DNA of 64,000 bases. It comes from Flavobacterium urocaniciphilum. Lineage in GTDB: Bacteria > Bacteroidota > Bacteroidia > Flavobacteriales > Flavobacteriaceae. Shown here piece by piece: positions 37,593 through 46,641 of this stretch. The DNA lies in the NCBI RefSeq assembly GCF_900110615.1, contig NZ_FOEI01000002.1, positions 310,001 to 374,000 of the forward strand, in the 5' to 3' direction. Each line of letters starts with the position of its first letter. Positions within the stretch are counted from its first letter, which is position 1. The notes under the pieces are model-generated. The model made no database searches and was not told the origin of the DNA. It saw nothing but the letters and a program-made list of their open reading frames with translations. The position numbers and the translations under genes are program-made.

Positions 37593-39350
37593 TTATACGT
37601 TTTCCTTTTCGAAAATTAATTGCAAACCGTCTGTGATTAAATGCGCTACTTCAGGTCGTTCCATTTTTACTTTTTCTAAATGATTTAAAACTTTTTCAAC
37701 TAATTCTGAATTGTGTTCTTTTTCGGCTAATTCAGCAATTTCAACACTTAATAACCAATCTTTAGGATGGTTTGAAGAAACAGCAGCAAATGCTTCTTTT
37801 AAAGTAATTTCAGAACTATTGTTTTCTCTGTAGTTTCTTATGTTTTTATATAAGTTTTCTAATTCTAATCTTTCAGCTGAAAATTTAGGTTTAATAGTTG
37901 TTGTTGAAGGTACATGAGTAATCATATCGAAACTATTCACGTCTGCAGGACCGGAAAAAGCGGAAGTAACTTTTTTACCAACAGCCATATCGTAAATTCC
38001 CCATTCAGGTGCAAACAATACAGTGTCACCATGAGTAACTGTACAATTTTTGAATTTGATTAATAAAATTTCACCTTGTAAATTTCTTGTCCCAGTAACA
38101 ATTTCTCCAGAAACTTTAATGTTTCCTTCAAATTCTAAAGTGATTTGCTCGCCTTCATAAATGTCGTAAGCGCGTAAATCTCTTGGCCCCATATCTTCAA
38201 TGGCTAAATTGATTCCTTTTAGCATTCCGATAGGTGATCCGAAACCTTCAGCATGAGCTTCTGTTCCATGACTCACTAATTCTTTTTCTCTATAAGCTAA
38301 AGCAGTTTTTCCAGTAGTTTGAATGTAAACTGGTTTTCCTTCGTTTTCAATTACATTCGTAAATACACCTGAAATTTGTAAACCTGTACTTAATTCAATT
38401 GTTCCTAAAGCTTTAGATTTAATAAGTTTTTGAATCCCAGATAAACCACCAGTTCTTAAGGCCATTTTGTTGGCAAATTCTTCTAATACAGAACTTAATT
38501 GTGCGAAATCTGGCGTTACAAAAAGTTGAGGTTGAGGTTTTGTGATGTCGAAACTCTGATCGGCAGCAGAAATATCATAAGGTAATTTCTTTACATTATC
38601 GGTCATACACCAAGCGCTTTCCCCAATTGAAGAAAGTAAACCGGCACCATAAATTTTAGGATTATCTACAGTTCCAATTAAACCATATTCAACAGTCCAC
38701 CAATGTAAATTTCTGATTTTAGACATTTCAGATAATTCACCCATGTTATTTTGTAGAAAATCTACTTGTTCTTCAGCAGCTTTAATTTCCTCTTCTGGTG
38801 TTCCTTCAGCTTCTTTTAGAATAGAAAGTAAACGAACAGCTTCGTATAATTCATAATCTCTCGCAGATGAAATGGCTTTACATCCAATTTCTCCAAATCT
38901 ACGTAAATATTCTGCATATTCCGGATTGGCAATAATAGGAGCGTGGCCAGCACCTTCATGAATAATATCTGGAGCAGGAGTGTATTCTATATTTTCTAAT
39001 TGGCGAATATCGCAAGCAATTACTAAAACATTATACGCTTGAAATTCCATAAAAGCACTTGGTGGAATAAATCCGTCAACGGCAACAGCCGCCCAACCAA
39101 TTTCTTTTAAAATTCGGTTCATTCCGTACATATTCGGAATGTTTTCAATCTCTAATCCTGTTTTTTCTAATCCTTCTAAGTATGATTTGTGAGCAACTTT
39201 TGATAGATAATCAACGTTTTTACGCATTACATAACGCCAAACTGCTTGATTAATTGGAGTGTAATCAGCGTAATCTTGAGGTTTAATAAATTGTTTTAAA
39301 TGCGCTGGAAGTCTGTCTATCAGTGCGTTGCTTTCAAAATGCGTTTCCAT
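37593..39350 (-). CDS. Aromatic amino acid hydroxylase (phenylalanine 4-monooxygenase type), long form
   Basis: 585 residues. The first about 290 residues are the pterin-dependent hydroxylase domain, with the iron ligands His131 and His136 (IIHEGAGHAP) and Glu221 (WWTVEYGLIG). The second half (about 300-585) is an extra region absent from the about 280-residue bacterial PhhA; it has beta-rich segments (QISGVFTNVIENEGKPVYIQTTG, ISGEIVTGTRNLQGEILLIKFKN) and a helical end. Expected reaction is phenylalanine to tyrosine with tetrahydrobiopterin and oxygen. No pterin dehydratase gene is adjacent. Confidence 0.92.
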   Translation of the reverse strand: METHFESNALIDRLPAHLKQFIKPQDYADYTPINQAVWRYVMRKNVDYLSKVAHKSYLEGLEKTGLEIENIPNMYGMNRILKEIGWAAVAVDGFIPPSAFMEFQAYNVLVIACDIRQLENIEYTPAPDIIHEGAGHAPIIANPEYAEYLRRFGEIGCKAISSARDYELYEAVRLLSILKEAEGTPEEEIKAAEEQVDFLQNNMGELSEMSKIRNLHWWTVEYGLIGTVDNPKIYGAGLLSSIGESAWCMTDNVKKLPYDISAADQSFDITKPQPQLFVTPDFAQLSSVLEEFANKMALRTGGLSGIQKLIKSKALGTIELSTGLQISGVFTNVIENEGKPVYIQTTGKTALAYREKELVSHGTEAHAEGFGSPIGMLKGINLAIEDMGPRDLRAYDIYEGEQITLEFEGNIKVSGEIVTGTRNLQGEILLIKFKNCTVTHGDTVLFAPEWGIYDMAVGKKVTSAFSGPADVNSFDMITHVPSTTTIKPKFSAERLELENLYKNIRNYRENNSSEITLKEAFAAVSSNHPKDWLLSVEIAELAEKEHNSELVEKVLNHLEKVKMERPEVAHLITDGLQLIFEKENV

Positions 39351-39438
39351 AAATATATGTGTGATGTTTGACGTAAAATTACAATAAATTTTATATCAAA
39401 TTATGATTTTTATCATACAAAATAATTTTCCGAAAAGC

Positions 39439-40485
39439 CTAATTGGTTTCTTGTTCTAATTGATTGGTTTTTGCTTTTCTGTTTTTTAAGACATTTAAAT
39501 AACGTAAAGCAATTTTATCGTTATAATCTGTGTACGATTTAGTTGCCCATTCGATGGCTTTATCTAAATCACCATTAATTTCATTGATGATGGCCATATT
39601 GTAACACGCTCTTCCGGCAATTTTTGGATCATGATTGTTCGTTTCTAATAACCAAAGTTCTGCTGCATTATCCCATTTTCCTGCTTGTGCTCTTCGTTGT
39701 CCAATTGCAAAATTATTTGTTCCTTTTACATAATAATCTCTAGAAACTCTATGGTTATATGGTAAGATTCTTAAAGCGTATTCGTATCCCATGTTTTTAG
39801 ATACATTTATAACTGCATCTTTTCTTCCTAAAATGGTTTCAAATGCTTTTAAAGGGTTGATTCCTCTTCCGCTTAAAGTTACTGTTTTTGCTGTCGTATA
39901 ATAATCACTTATCACCTTGTCTTTGTTGTCGTAAATTCTCCAACCTGATTTAATTAGAGTGTTTACAGTTGCTTCATGTTCAATAATTGGGATTTTAATT
40001 CCAAAATTATTGTTTACCTGACTTGTAATTGTTTTGTAATTTATGTTAGAATCAGTATCGTAAAAAGAAAGTTCATAAAGTGCTTCAATGTTGTGTTTAT
40101 TACAAATTTCATCAATTTTTGCCCATGTTAATTCAGCTGAAAATTGATCGATTCCGTATTTTTTAAAATCAACACTATCAATTACCACTACGCTTTGTAT
40201 TCTATTGTTTTTTAAAAGTTCATCTTTAAGATTTTCGATAGCTGCAATACCACCTTTTTTATCTAATTCTTTACCTTCTAAAGTTAATATTTTATCTATA
40301 GCATCAAATGCTTCATATTTTTTATCGGGAATACTTCTGTTGATGATACCAATTTTAGTAATATTTTTATTGATATAAACAGGAGCTGGTTCTGTTACGG
40401 TAAGCGTTAATTGATTTGTTGAACTACAAGATTGTAGTAAAATAATTATGGTTATTAAAAGTAGATTGGAGTAATATTTTTTCAT
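39439..40485 (-). CDS. DUF6340-like lipoprotein
   Basis: 348 residues with a lipoprotein signal (MKKYYSNLLLITIIILLQSCSS, lipobox cysteine at residue 20). Middle part has KIGIINRSIPDKKYEAFDAIDKILT and a domain that reads like the DUF6340 family (about 25-260). The last 90 residues hold TPR-like helix pairs (NNFAIGQRRAQAGKWDNAAELWLLETNN, RACYNMAIINEINGDLDKAIEWATKSY). Function unknown. It stands alone, preceded by the terminator of the DUF4136 gene. Confidence 0.75.
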   Translation of the reverse strand: MKKYYSNLLLITIIILLQSCSSTNQLTLTVTEPAPVYINKNITKIGIINRSIPDKKYEAFDAIDKILTLEGKELDKKGGIAAIENLKDELLKNNRIQSVVVIDSVDFKKYGIDQFSAELTWAKIDEICNKHNIEALYELSFYDTDSNINYKTITSQVNNNFGIKIPIIEHEATVNTLIKSGWRIYDNKDKVISDYYTTAKTVTLSGRGINPLKAFETILGRKDAVINVSKNMGYEYALRILPYNHRVSRDYYVKGTNNFAIGQRRAQAGKWDNAAELWLLETNNHDPKIAGRACYNMAIINEINGDLDKAIEWATKSYTDYNDKIALRYLNVLKNRKAKTNQLEQETN

Positions 40486-40526
40486 AATTTTTTTTTGCTA
40501 ATGTATGTGAAAATAAATGTTTTGCA

Positions 40527-40558
40527 AAAAAAAGTCACGAAATTTCGTGACTTTTTTA
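40527..40558 (-). terminator. Terminator after the hutU/DUF4136 unit
   Basis: AAGTCACGAAATTTCGTGACTT is a perfect palindrome with A and T runs on both sides, between two minus-strand genes. Confidence 0.88.
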
Positions 40559-40577
40559 ATTTGATATTATTTTAAAA

Positions 40578-41111
40578 CTATTGTTTTACAACTGGTGGAT
40601 ATTTTTCTAAGATTTTAGTTACGAATTCAGCAATTCTTTCGTCTTTTCTATCTGAATTTGTTGTTAAATATCCTGAACCACTTCCTTGCCAAACCAATTC
40701 TTTAGTTTTATTGTCGATGATGTCGATAAATAAAGTTCCTTGAGGTGTAGTTGTAGTAGTAGAATAATTCATTCCCCAATATGGACCCCAGCCCCAGCCA
40801 TAACCGTAGCCCCAACCCATATTGTTATAAATATTTACACGTTCACTTTCTTTCGTGAAAATACTAATTAACACATCCGGATTTTCAGATTTTGTAAATC
40901 CTTTTGATGGCATAACATCATCAATGGCATACAAAATTCTTTTTTTGTCCAAGTCAGAAATTTCAGCTTTATCGATGCTCGTTTTGTTGTAAGCATACGT
41001 TTTATAATCAGCAAAATTTGCCTTTTTGTCATAATCTGTATTTACATATACAGTAGAACATGAAGTTAGGATAAAAAGTCCTAAAATCGGAAGTAGTTTA
41101 ATTAGTTTCAT
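40578..41111 (-). CDS. DUF4136 lipoprotein
   Basis: 177 residues, lipoprotein signal MKLIKLLPILGLFILTSCS (cysteine at residue 18). DUF4136 pattern: NTDYDKKANFADYKTYAYN, ILYAIDDVMPSKGFTKSENPDVLISIFTK, and TLFIDIIDNKTKELVWQGSGSGYL. A tyrosine/tryptophan/glycine patch (MGWGYGYGWGWGPYWG) is in the middle, as often in this family. Function unknown; outer-membrane attached by inference. Starts 10 bp after the hutU stop, so it may be read from the same message, although the roles do not match. Confidence 0.85.
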   Translation of the reverse strand: MKLIKLLPILGLFILTSCSTVYVNTDYDKKANFADYKTYAYNKTSIDKAEISDLDKKRILYAIDDVMPSKGFTKSENPDVLISIFTKESERVNIYNNMGWGYGYGWGWGPYWGMNYSTTTTTPQGTLFIDIIDNKTKELVWQGSGSGYLTTNSDRKDERIAEFVTKILEKYPPVVKQ

Positions 41112-41121
41112 AGCATTGTAT

Positions 41122-43110
41122 TTAAATTAATAAATTATCATCCACTAAATTAGGAAGCGTTACTTTCAATAAAGGTTGTACTTCCATAGCTCTTTTTATA
41201 GCGAAAACTGCGCCTTCATTTCTTGCCCAGCTTCTTCTTGAAATTCCGTTGTTAACATCCCAGAACAGCATCATTTCCAAACGTTTAGACGCTTCTTTAG
41301 TACCATCAAGAACCATACCAAAACCTCCGTTAATTACTTCTCCCCAGCCTACGCCACCACCATTGTGAATAGAAACCCAAGTTGCCCCGCGGAAACTATC
41401 TCCAATTACGTTATGAATGGCCATATCTGAAGTAAAACGAGAACCATCATAAATGTTTGAAGTTTCTCTATATGGTGAATCTGTACCAGAAACATCATGA
41501 TGATCTCTTCCTAGAACCACGTATCCAATTTCTCCGTTAGCAATAGCTTTGTTGAAGGCTTCAGCAATTTTAATTCTTCCTTCAGCGTCAGCGTAAAGTA
41601 TACGCGCTTGAGAACCAACTACTAATTTATTTTCTTGAGCACCTTTAATCCATTGAATATTATCTGCCATTTGTTGTTGAATTTCAACTGGCGAATTTTT
41701 CATCATTTCTTCTAAAACATCACAAGCAATTTTGTCTGTTTTAGCTAAATCATCCGGGTTTCCTGACGCACATACCCAACGGAAAGGTCCGAAACCATAG
41801 TCGAAACACATTGGTCCCATGATATCTTGAACATACGATGGATATTTGAATTCTCTTCCTAAAGTTGGATTTGGATTCATAACATCTGCACCAGCTCTAG
41901 AAGCTTCTAATAAGAAGGCATTTCCATAATCGAAGAAATACGTTCCTTTATCTGTATGTTTATTGATAGCTGCTGCATGACGGCGTAATGTTTTTTGAAC
42001 TTCTACTTTGAATTGTTCAGGATTATTTGCCATCATTTCATTAGATTCTTCAAAAGTAAAACCAGTAGGGTAGTAACCACCCGCCCAAGGATTGTGTAAT
42101 GAAGTTTGATCTGAACCTAAATCGATATGTAAATTTTCTTGGTCAAATTTTTCCCAAACGTCAACAACATTTCCTAAATACGCAATAGAAACCACTTCTT
42201 TGTTTTCTAAAGCTGTTTTAACTCTAGTTACTAAAGCATTTAAATCTTCAATAATTTCATGAATCCAACCTTGTTCGTGTCTGATTTTTGTAATTTTTGG
42301 ATTTACTTCGGCACAAACCGTAACACAGCCTGCGATTGTTCCTGCTTTTGGTTGAGCTCCCGACATTCCTCCTAAACCAGAAGTTACGAATAAACCTCCA
42401 GAAGGCGATTTTTTAATTTTTCTGAAACCATTTAAAACGGTAATTGTAGTACCGTGAACAATTCCTTGTGGACCAATATACATATAACTTCCAGCAGTCA
42501 TTTGTCCGTATTGAGAAACCCCTAAAGCGTTCATTCTTTCCCAATCATCCGGTTTAGAATAGTTAGGAATTACCATACCATTTGTAACAACTACTCTTGG
42601 AGCTTCTTTATGTGATGGGAATAAACCCATAGGATGACCAGAATACATAACTAACGTTTGTTCTTCAGTCATTTCTGATAAATACTTCATGGTTAACAGA
42701 TACTGAGCCCAATTTGAGAAAACAGCACCGTTACCGCCATAAGTAATTAATTCGTGTGGATGTTGCGCTACAGCATAATCCAAGTTATTTTGAATCATTA
42801 ACATGATTGCTTTTGCTTGTTCCGATTTTCCAGGATATTCTGAAATTGGACGCGCTTTCATTTCATAATCTGGACGAAAACGATACATGTAAATTCTACC
42901 ATACGTTTCTAATTCGTTTTTAAATTCTGGTACTAATTCGGCATGATGTTTTGGTTCAAAATAGCGTAATGCATTTTGTAAAGCCAATTTTTTTTCTTCG
43001 TCAGTTAATATTTCTTTACGCTTTGGTGCGTGATTAATTGAAGTTTCGTATTGTTTTGGTTGCGGTAAAACCGATGGAATACCTTGTTGTATTTGTTCTT
43101 TAAAAGTCAT
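41122..43110 (-). CDS. hutU: Urocanate hydratase
   Basis: 662 residues. Converts urocanate to imidazolone propionate with NAD+ as bound cofactor, the second step of histidine breakdown. Conserved blocks include SGHPMGLFPSHKEAPRVVVTNGMVIPNYS, the NAD-binding GGLFVTSGLGGMSGAQPKAG region (glycine-rich), and GRDHHDVSGTDSPYRET. It is about 100 residues longer than the classical about 550-residue HutU, as is usual for the Bacteroidota group. hutH, hutI and hutG are not adjacent, so the pathway genes are scattered. Its leader holds a large structured repeat (43152-43249). Confidence 0.95.
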   Translation of the reverse strand: MTFKEQIQQGIPSVLPQPKQYETSINHAPKRKEILTDEEKKLALQNALRYFEPKHHAELVPEFKNELETYGRIYMYRFRPDYEMKARPISEYPGKSEQAKAIMLMIQNNLDYAVAQHPHELITYGGNGAVFSNWAQYLLTMKYLSEMTEEQTLVMYSGHPMGLFPSHKEAPRVVVTNGMVIPNYSKPDDWERMNALGVSQYGQMTAGSYMYIGPQGIVHGTTITVLNGFRKIKKSPSGGLFVTSGLGGMSGAQPKAGTIAGCVTVCAEVNPKITKIRHEQGWIHEIIEDLNALVTRVKTALENKEVVSIAYLGNVVDVWEKFDQENLHIDLGSDQTSLHNPWAGGYYPTGFTFEESNEMMANNPEQFKVEVQKTLRRHAAAINKHTDKGTYFFDYGNAFLLEASRAGADVMNPNPTLGREFKYPSYVQDIMGPMCFDYGFGPFRWVCASGNPDDLAKTDKIACDVLEEMMKNSPVEIQQQMADNIQWIKGAQENKLVVGSQARILYADAEGRIKIAEAFNKAIANGEIGYVVLGRDHHDVSGTDSPYRETSNIYDGSRFTSDMAIHNVIGDSFRGATWVSIHNGGGVGWGEVINGGFGMVLDGTKEASKRLEMMLFWDVNNGISRRSWARNEGAVFAIKRAMEVQPLLKVTLPNLVDDNLLI

Positions 43111-43151
43111 GTTTTGTTTATTAAGTTATTGTTGTTTTGAAAACGATGCAT

Positions 43152-43249
43152 GAGGGATGGCAGCAAACTACCGTGTAGTGCGAACAGCCCGACCTTGTTG
43201 CGAATGATATTTGATTGCTTTACATTAGTTATGCAACAAGGGCATGCCC
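43152..43249. repeat. Structured dispersed repeat upstream of hutU (long copy)
   Basis: Contains GAGGGATGG, the hairpin ACTAC-CGT-GTAGT (43167-43179), CGAACAGCCCGA, and a stem CCTTGTTGC (43193-43201) with GCAACAAGG (43233-43241) merging into the palindrome GGGCATGCCC (43240-43249). The first half aligns with the copy between era and der at 15527. It lies in the 5' region of hutU, so it could also be transcribed as part of its leader. Confidence 0.65.
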
Positions 43250-43277
43250 AAATTAATAACTAGGGATAACGTATATC

Positions 43278-43295
43278 AGACCTGTGGTAGGTTTT
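43278..43295. repeat. Short palindrome ACCT...AGGT
   Basis: GACCTGTGGTAGGTTTT, with AGACCT and AGGTTT arms. It resembles a short dispersed palindrome (AAACCT...AGGTTT) that I recall from Flavobacterium intergenic regions. Single copy here. Confidence 0.25.
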
Positions 43296-43336
43296 GTAAA
43301 TTTTGATTCTATATTTAAATAATTGAATATCCATTT

Positions 43337-43513
43337 TTATTTTTTGATAGTACCTGTTTTTTTGTCGAAACCATAAGGGCAATGACGGCATCCGCTTTTA
43401 CAACAATACCCTCTTTTTAAGTGGTATTTTTCAGTGAAACATTTATAACCTTCAGGCGTGTAATAAAAATCTTCACCTTCTTTTAAGTTGTTCGGATTTA
43501 ATTGATCATTCAT
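43337..43513 (-). CDS. DUF5522 small cysteine-rich protein
   Basis: 58 residues, ATG start. The sequence begins MNDQLNPNNLKEGEDFYYTP and has EGYKCFTEKYHLKRGYCC followed by KSGCRHCPYGF. Cysteines 25, 37, 38, 42 and 45 with His44 form a compact metal- or cluster-binding knot (CC-x3-C-x2-C). This is the DUF5522 pattern; the function is unknown. It is on the minus strand upstream of hutU, with the structured repeat between them. Confidence 0.8.
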   Translation of the reverse strand: MNDQLNPNNLKEGEDFYYTPEGYKCFTEKYHLKRGYCCKSGCRHCPYGFDKKTGTIKK

Positions 43514-43597
43514 ATCGACAAATTTAACAACTTTGCCTGAATTGAAGCTAATGTTTTTAAATAATTAACAATACAGTTTGAAAGTATATAATATAGA

Positions 43598-43626
43598 AAG
43601 ACCTCAACTATAAAGAAGAGGTCTCC
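43598..43626 (-). terminator. Terminator after the S74 operon
   Basis: AGACCTC and GAGGTCT form a 7-bp stem around a 12-nt loop; on the minus strand a short T run follows. Confidence 0.5.
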
Positions 43627-43694
43627 TAGATATGCGATTGAAATTCAATTTCAATCTATCTAACCTAAACAAAAAAACTATACTTGATTTACAA

Positions 43695-44930
43695 TCATTT
43701 CTTTTTATTGTCTTCTAAAAACTTTTCTAAAACTTTAATTTTTTCTTGCATTTGAACGATGAAATCGTTTTGTTCTTGAATGGATTTAATCACTACAGGG
43801 ATGATTTCACTATAACTAACACCTAGGATAGGCATTTCTACTTCCACTAATTTACCAGGTTGTTCTTCCAGTTCTTTCCATTGATGTGTTTCAACAACTT
43901 CTGGAAGTACTTTTTGTAATTCTTGTGCCATAAATCCTAATTTTTGTTCTTTTTTGTTTTCTGGAACAGTATGTGAACCAACTTTTTCTACTTTCCATTT
44001 AAATTGCATAGGGTTTAATTGCATAACTTCATTTAAACCGTATTTTAAGTTTTGAATGTCTGTTTTTTCCTTTTCGTCTGAAGTGTTTATAGTTCCGTTT
44101 ACTGCATAAATGGCTGACCATCTATTGGTTGCTGAACCTACATTTGGAGACAATCCAGATATTGGAGAAAAACGATGACTTATTTGAAATTCATTCACTC
44201 CGTCAATCATGTATTCTACAGAACCCATAAACACTTTAGTGCCACTAGCAGCTCCATTGGTTACATGTAGATTTAGAGTTGATGGTGAAGTTCCTCCAAT
44301 TTTTACAGGGCCTCTATGGTATATAGGATGAAGATTGTTGTATCCGCCAGGAGTAAAAATCCAATCGAAATCATCCATTAGAGCTAAAGGCTTATTTTTC
44401 CATGTTGCCACTCCAAATTCATTTGAAACTAAAACTTTATTATTGCCTTCAGAACCATCTTGAAGAGTAAAAAGAAGGACAGAACCGTTTAAATGTAGTT
44501 TTGTAGTTGGATTTGAAGTGCCAATACCAATGTTACCCGTTTCTGAAATTCGAATTGCTTCAGTATTGTTTGTTACGATACTTAAACCTTGATTGTCAGT
44601 TGTTCCAAGTGAATTTGTACTTGGGTTCGTTCCAGAATTTCCATTTAATCCCCAGCCACTACCACTACCTGCAAAGCTTGTCCAGATTGTTCCATTATAA
44701 TAATAAAATCCGGGTGTATTATCTGATTGATAAATTAATAAACCTGTTGCAGGCGTTGGTATTGCATTTCTTTGTACTAGTGTCATTCTTGGAATTAAAA
44801 TTCCTCTTGTAGTGTCAGGTATGTCTAAGGCTGCACTTGGGTCTGGAGTAGACGTGTTGATTCCTACTTGTGCCCAAGAAAATGTTGAGCAAAGTAGTAT
44901 AAACTGAAATATGTATATCGTTTTTTTCAT
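43695..44930 (-). CDS. Secreted tail-fibre-like protein with S74 chaperone domain (1)
   Basis: 411 residues. Signal peptide ([21 protein letters not shown]), then an N-terminal module shared by six proteins in this region ([46 protein letters not shown]). The C-terminal 128 residues are an S74 intramolecular-chaperone domain beginning at Ser284 (SDEKEK, Lys289 at +5) and ending in a coiled coil. In phage fibres this Ser-Lys pair cuts off the chaperone after trimer folding. Third gene of a three-gene operon (2-bp gaps). Confidence 0.85.
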   Translation of the reverse strand: MKKTIYIFQFILLCSTFSWAQVGINTSTPDPSAALDIPDTTRGILIPRMTLVQRNAIPTPATGLLIYQSDNTPGFYYYNGTIWTSFAGSGSGWGLNGNSGTNPSTNSLGTTDNQGLSIVTNNTEAIRISETGNIGIGTSNPTTKLHLNGSVLLFTLQDGSEGNNKVLVSNEFGVATWKNKPLALMDDFDWIFTPGGYNNLHPIYHRGPVKIGGTSPSTLNLHVTNGAASGTKVFMGSVEYMIDGVNEFQISHRFSPISGLSPNVGSATNRWSAIYAVNGTINTSDEKEKTDIQNLKYGLNEVMQLNPMQFKWKVEKVGSHTVPENKKEQKLGFMAQELQKVLPEVVETHQWKELEEQPGKLVEVEMPILGVSYSEIIPVVIKSIQEQNDFIVQMQEKIKVLEKFLEDNKKK

Positions 44931-44932
44931 TT

Positions 44933-46639
44933 TTACTTTTTGTTTTCTTGAGATACTTTTTTAATTAAGTTGTCAATTTGAGAATTTAGCTCAATTAATG
45001 TAACTTGGTTTTCTTGAATCGATTTTACAACTACTGGTAAAATTTCACTATAACTTACACCTAAATGCTCTGCTTTTATTTGAGTTAACGTTCCTTTTTT
45101 AACAGTCCATTCTTTGTCTTGAACCGTTTCAGGTAACACTTTTTGTAAATCTTGTGCTATAAAACCAATTTTTCTGGACGGATTTGGGTCCACATCTTTT
45201 TTCCAGAAGTAAGAAACAGGTTGTAATTGCATAATTTCACTTAAACCATATTTTATGGGTTCGATTTTTTCTTTTTCTCTTGCGTCAGAAGTATTTATGA
45301 CTCCATTTGTAGCATATATTGTACTCCATCTTAAACCACTTCGTCCTATTGAAATACTATTATCAACACTTGGTATAATGGAATTAGATACAAGAAATTC
45401 ATTTAAACCATCTACAATGTATTCATTTGAACCAACACCAACTTGTGTTCCTTCTCCTAGATTATTATAGATATCTAAAGGTGTTCTTGCTGTTCCAGAA
45501 TAACCAACTTTTGTTAATCCAGTTCTGTAAATTGGATCTGTATCTAAACTTCCTGAATTAAAACGCCAATCATCATCTGGAGTAGCAGAACCCGGATTTG
45601 TCCAAGTTCCATTTCCGTTAGCATCTGAAATAAGAGCAAATCCCATAGCTTGATTTCCGTCTTCAATTCGTAAAGCAGGATTTTGGGGAATTACAGTAAT
45701 ATTATCTACTTGAACACCATACAAATTAGAAGTTGTCCCTTTAAAAATAAATCGAAAACGTAAACTATAATTGTTTCCAGGTGTAATAGGTAATGTTTCT
45801 GAATACGTTTGGTCAAAAGCATCAAAAGATTTTAAAACTAGTGTGCTTTCAATAGTGTTTAAAGTTTCATTATATAAATCAACTTTAAAAGTGTCGGGTA
45901 GTAAAGAATAATTATATCCATAATTAAAATTGACATTAATAAATGGTTCAGCAAATGCACCAATTTTTACCACTAAGGTAGCGTCTTGATCCGTACAAGT
46001 TCCTAATTTAATTACAGCACTATTTCCACTACAACCAGCGCAAGGATAATTCGTTGTTATTGTTGTATTGAATCTCCATAAATTTGTTGCCGTAGTACAA
46101 GTAGCGAATGTGTAAATTGGATCTGCGCTATTTGTGCTAATAGTGTAGGGAACAGGTGTGAAACTTTCAAAGTTTTGTGTAAAAATTGGAGTTGTAGTAG
46201 TTTTAATGTTTAACTTGGAAGTAGGTGTTGTGTTGTTTATTCCAATGTTTCCATTACTAAGAATTCGAGCAGCTTCAGTGTTGTTTGCTTTTAAAATTAA
46301 AGGGTTGTTGTCTAATGTTCCAAGTTTATTTGTTGTAGGTGTTGTGCCTGAATTTGCTGTTAAATCCCAATTGTTACTTGAACCTCCAAAAGGTGTCCAA
46401 ACTGTTCCGTTAAAATACCAAAATCCAGCTGTGGCGTCTGTTTGGTACACTAATAATCCTTTAACTGGTGATGGAATAGCTGTTTTTTGAGCTTGTGTAA
46501 CTCTTGGAATTAAAAGACCTTTAGTTGTACTTGTAATATCTAAAGCTGCACTATTGTTAGGTGTAACCGTTCCGATTCCAACTTGTCCAAATGAAAGTAA
46601 GCAGTAAAGGGTTAAAAGCAATATATATATCTTTTTCAT
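44933..46639 (-). CDS. Secreted tail-fibre-like protein with S74 chaperone domain (2)
   Basis: 568 residues, signal peptide (about 1-18, ending LLSFGQ), same N-terminal module ([47 protein letters not shown]). An inserted domain (about 160-320) has a jelly-roll look with a cysteine pair in NYPCAGCSG. The C-terminal domain starts at Ser451 (SDAREK, Lys456 at +5) with [17 protein letters not shown] and [15 protein letters not shown]. Middle gene of the operon, 2 bp after gene 3 and 2 bp before gene 1. Confidence 0.85.
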   Translation of the reverse strand: MKKIYILLLTLYCLLSFGQVGIGTVTPNNSAALDITSTTKGLLIPRVTQAQKTAIPSPVKGLLVYQTDATAGFWYFNGTVWTPFGGSSNNWDLTANSGTTPTTNKLGTLDNNPLILKANNTEAARILSNGNIGINNTTPTSKLNIKTTTTPIFTQNFESFTPVPYTISTNSADPIYTFATCTTATNLWRFNTTITTNYPCAGCSGNSAVIKLGTCTDQDATLVVKIGAFAEPFINVNFNYGYNYSLLPDTFKVDLYNETLNTIESTLVLKSFDAFDQTYSETLPITPGNNYSLRFRFIFKGTTSNLYGVQVDNITVIPQNPALRIEDGNQAMGFALISDANGNGTWTNPGSATPDDDWRFNSGSLDTDPIYRTGLTKVGYSGTARTPLDIYNNLGEGTQVGVGSNEYIVDGLNEFLVSNSIIPSVDNSISIGRSGLRWSTIYATNGVINTSDAREKEKIEPIKYGLSEIMQLQPVSYFWKKDVDPNPSRKIGFIAQDLQKVLPETVQDKEWTVKKGTLTQIKAEHLGVSYSEILPVVVKSIQENQVTLIELNSQIDNLIKKVSQENKK

Positions 46640-46641
46640 AA

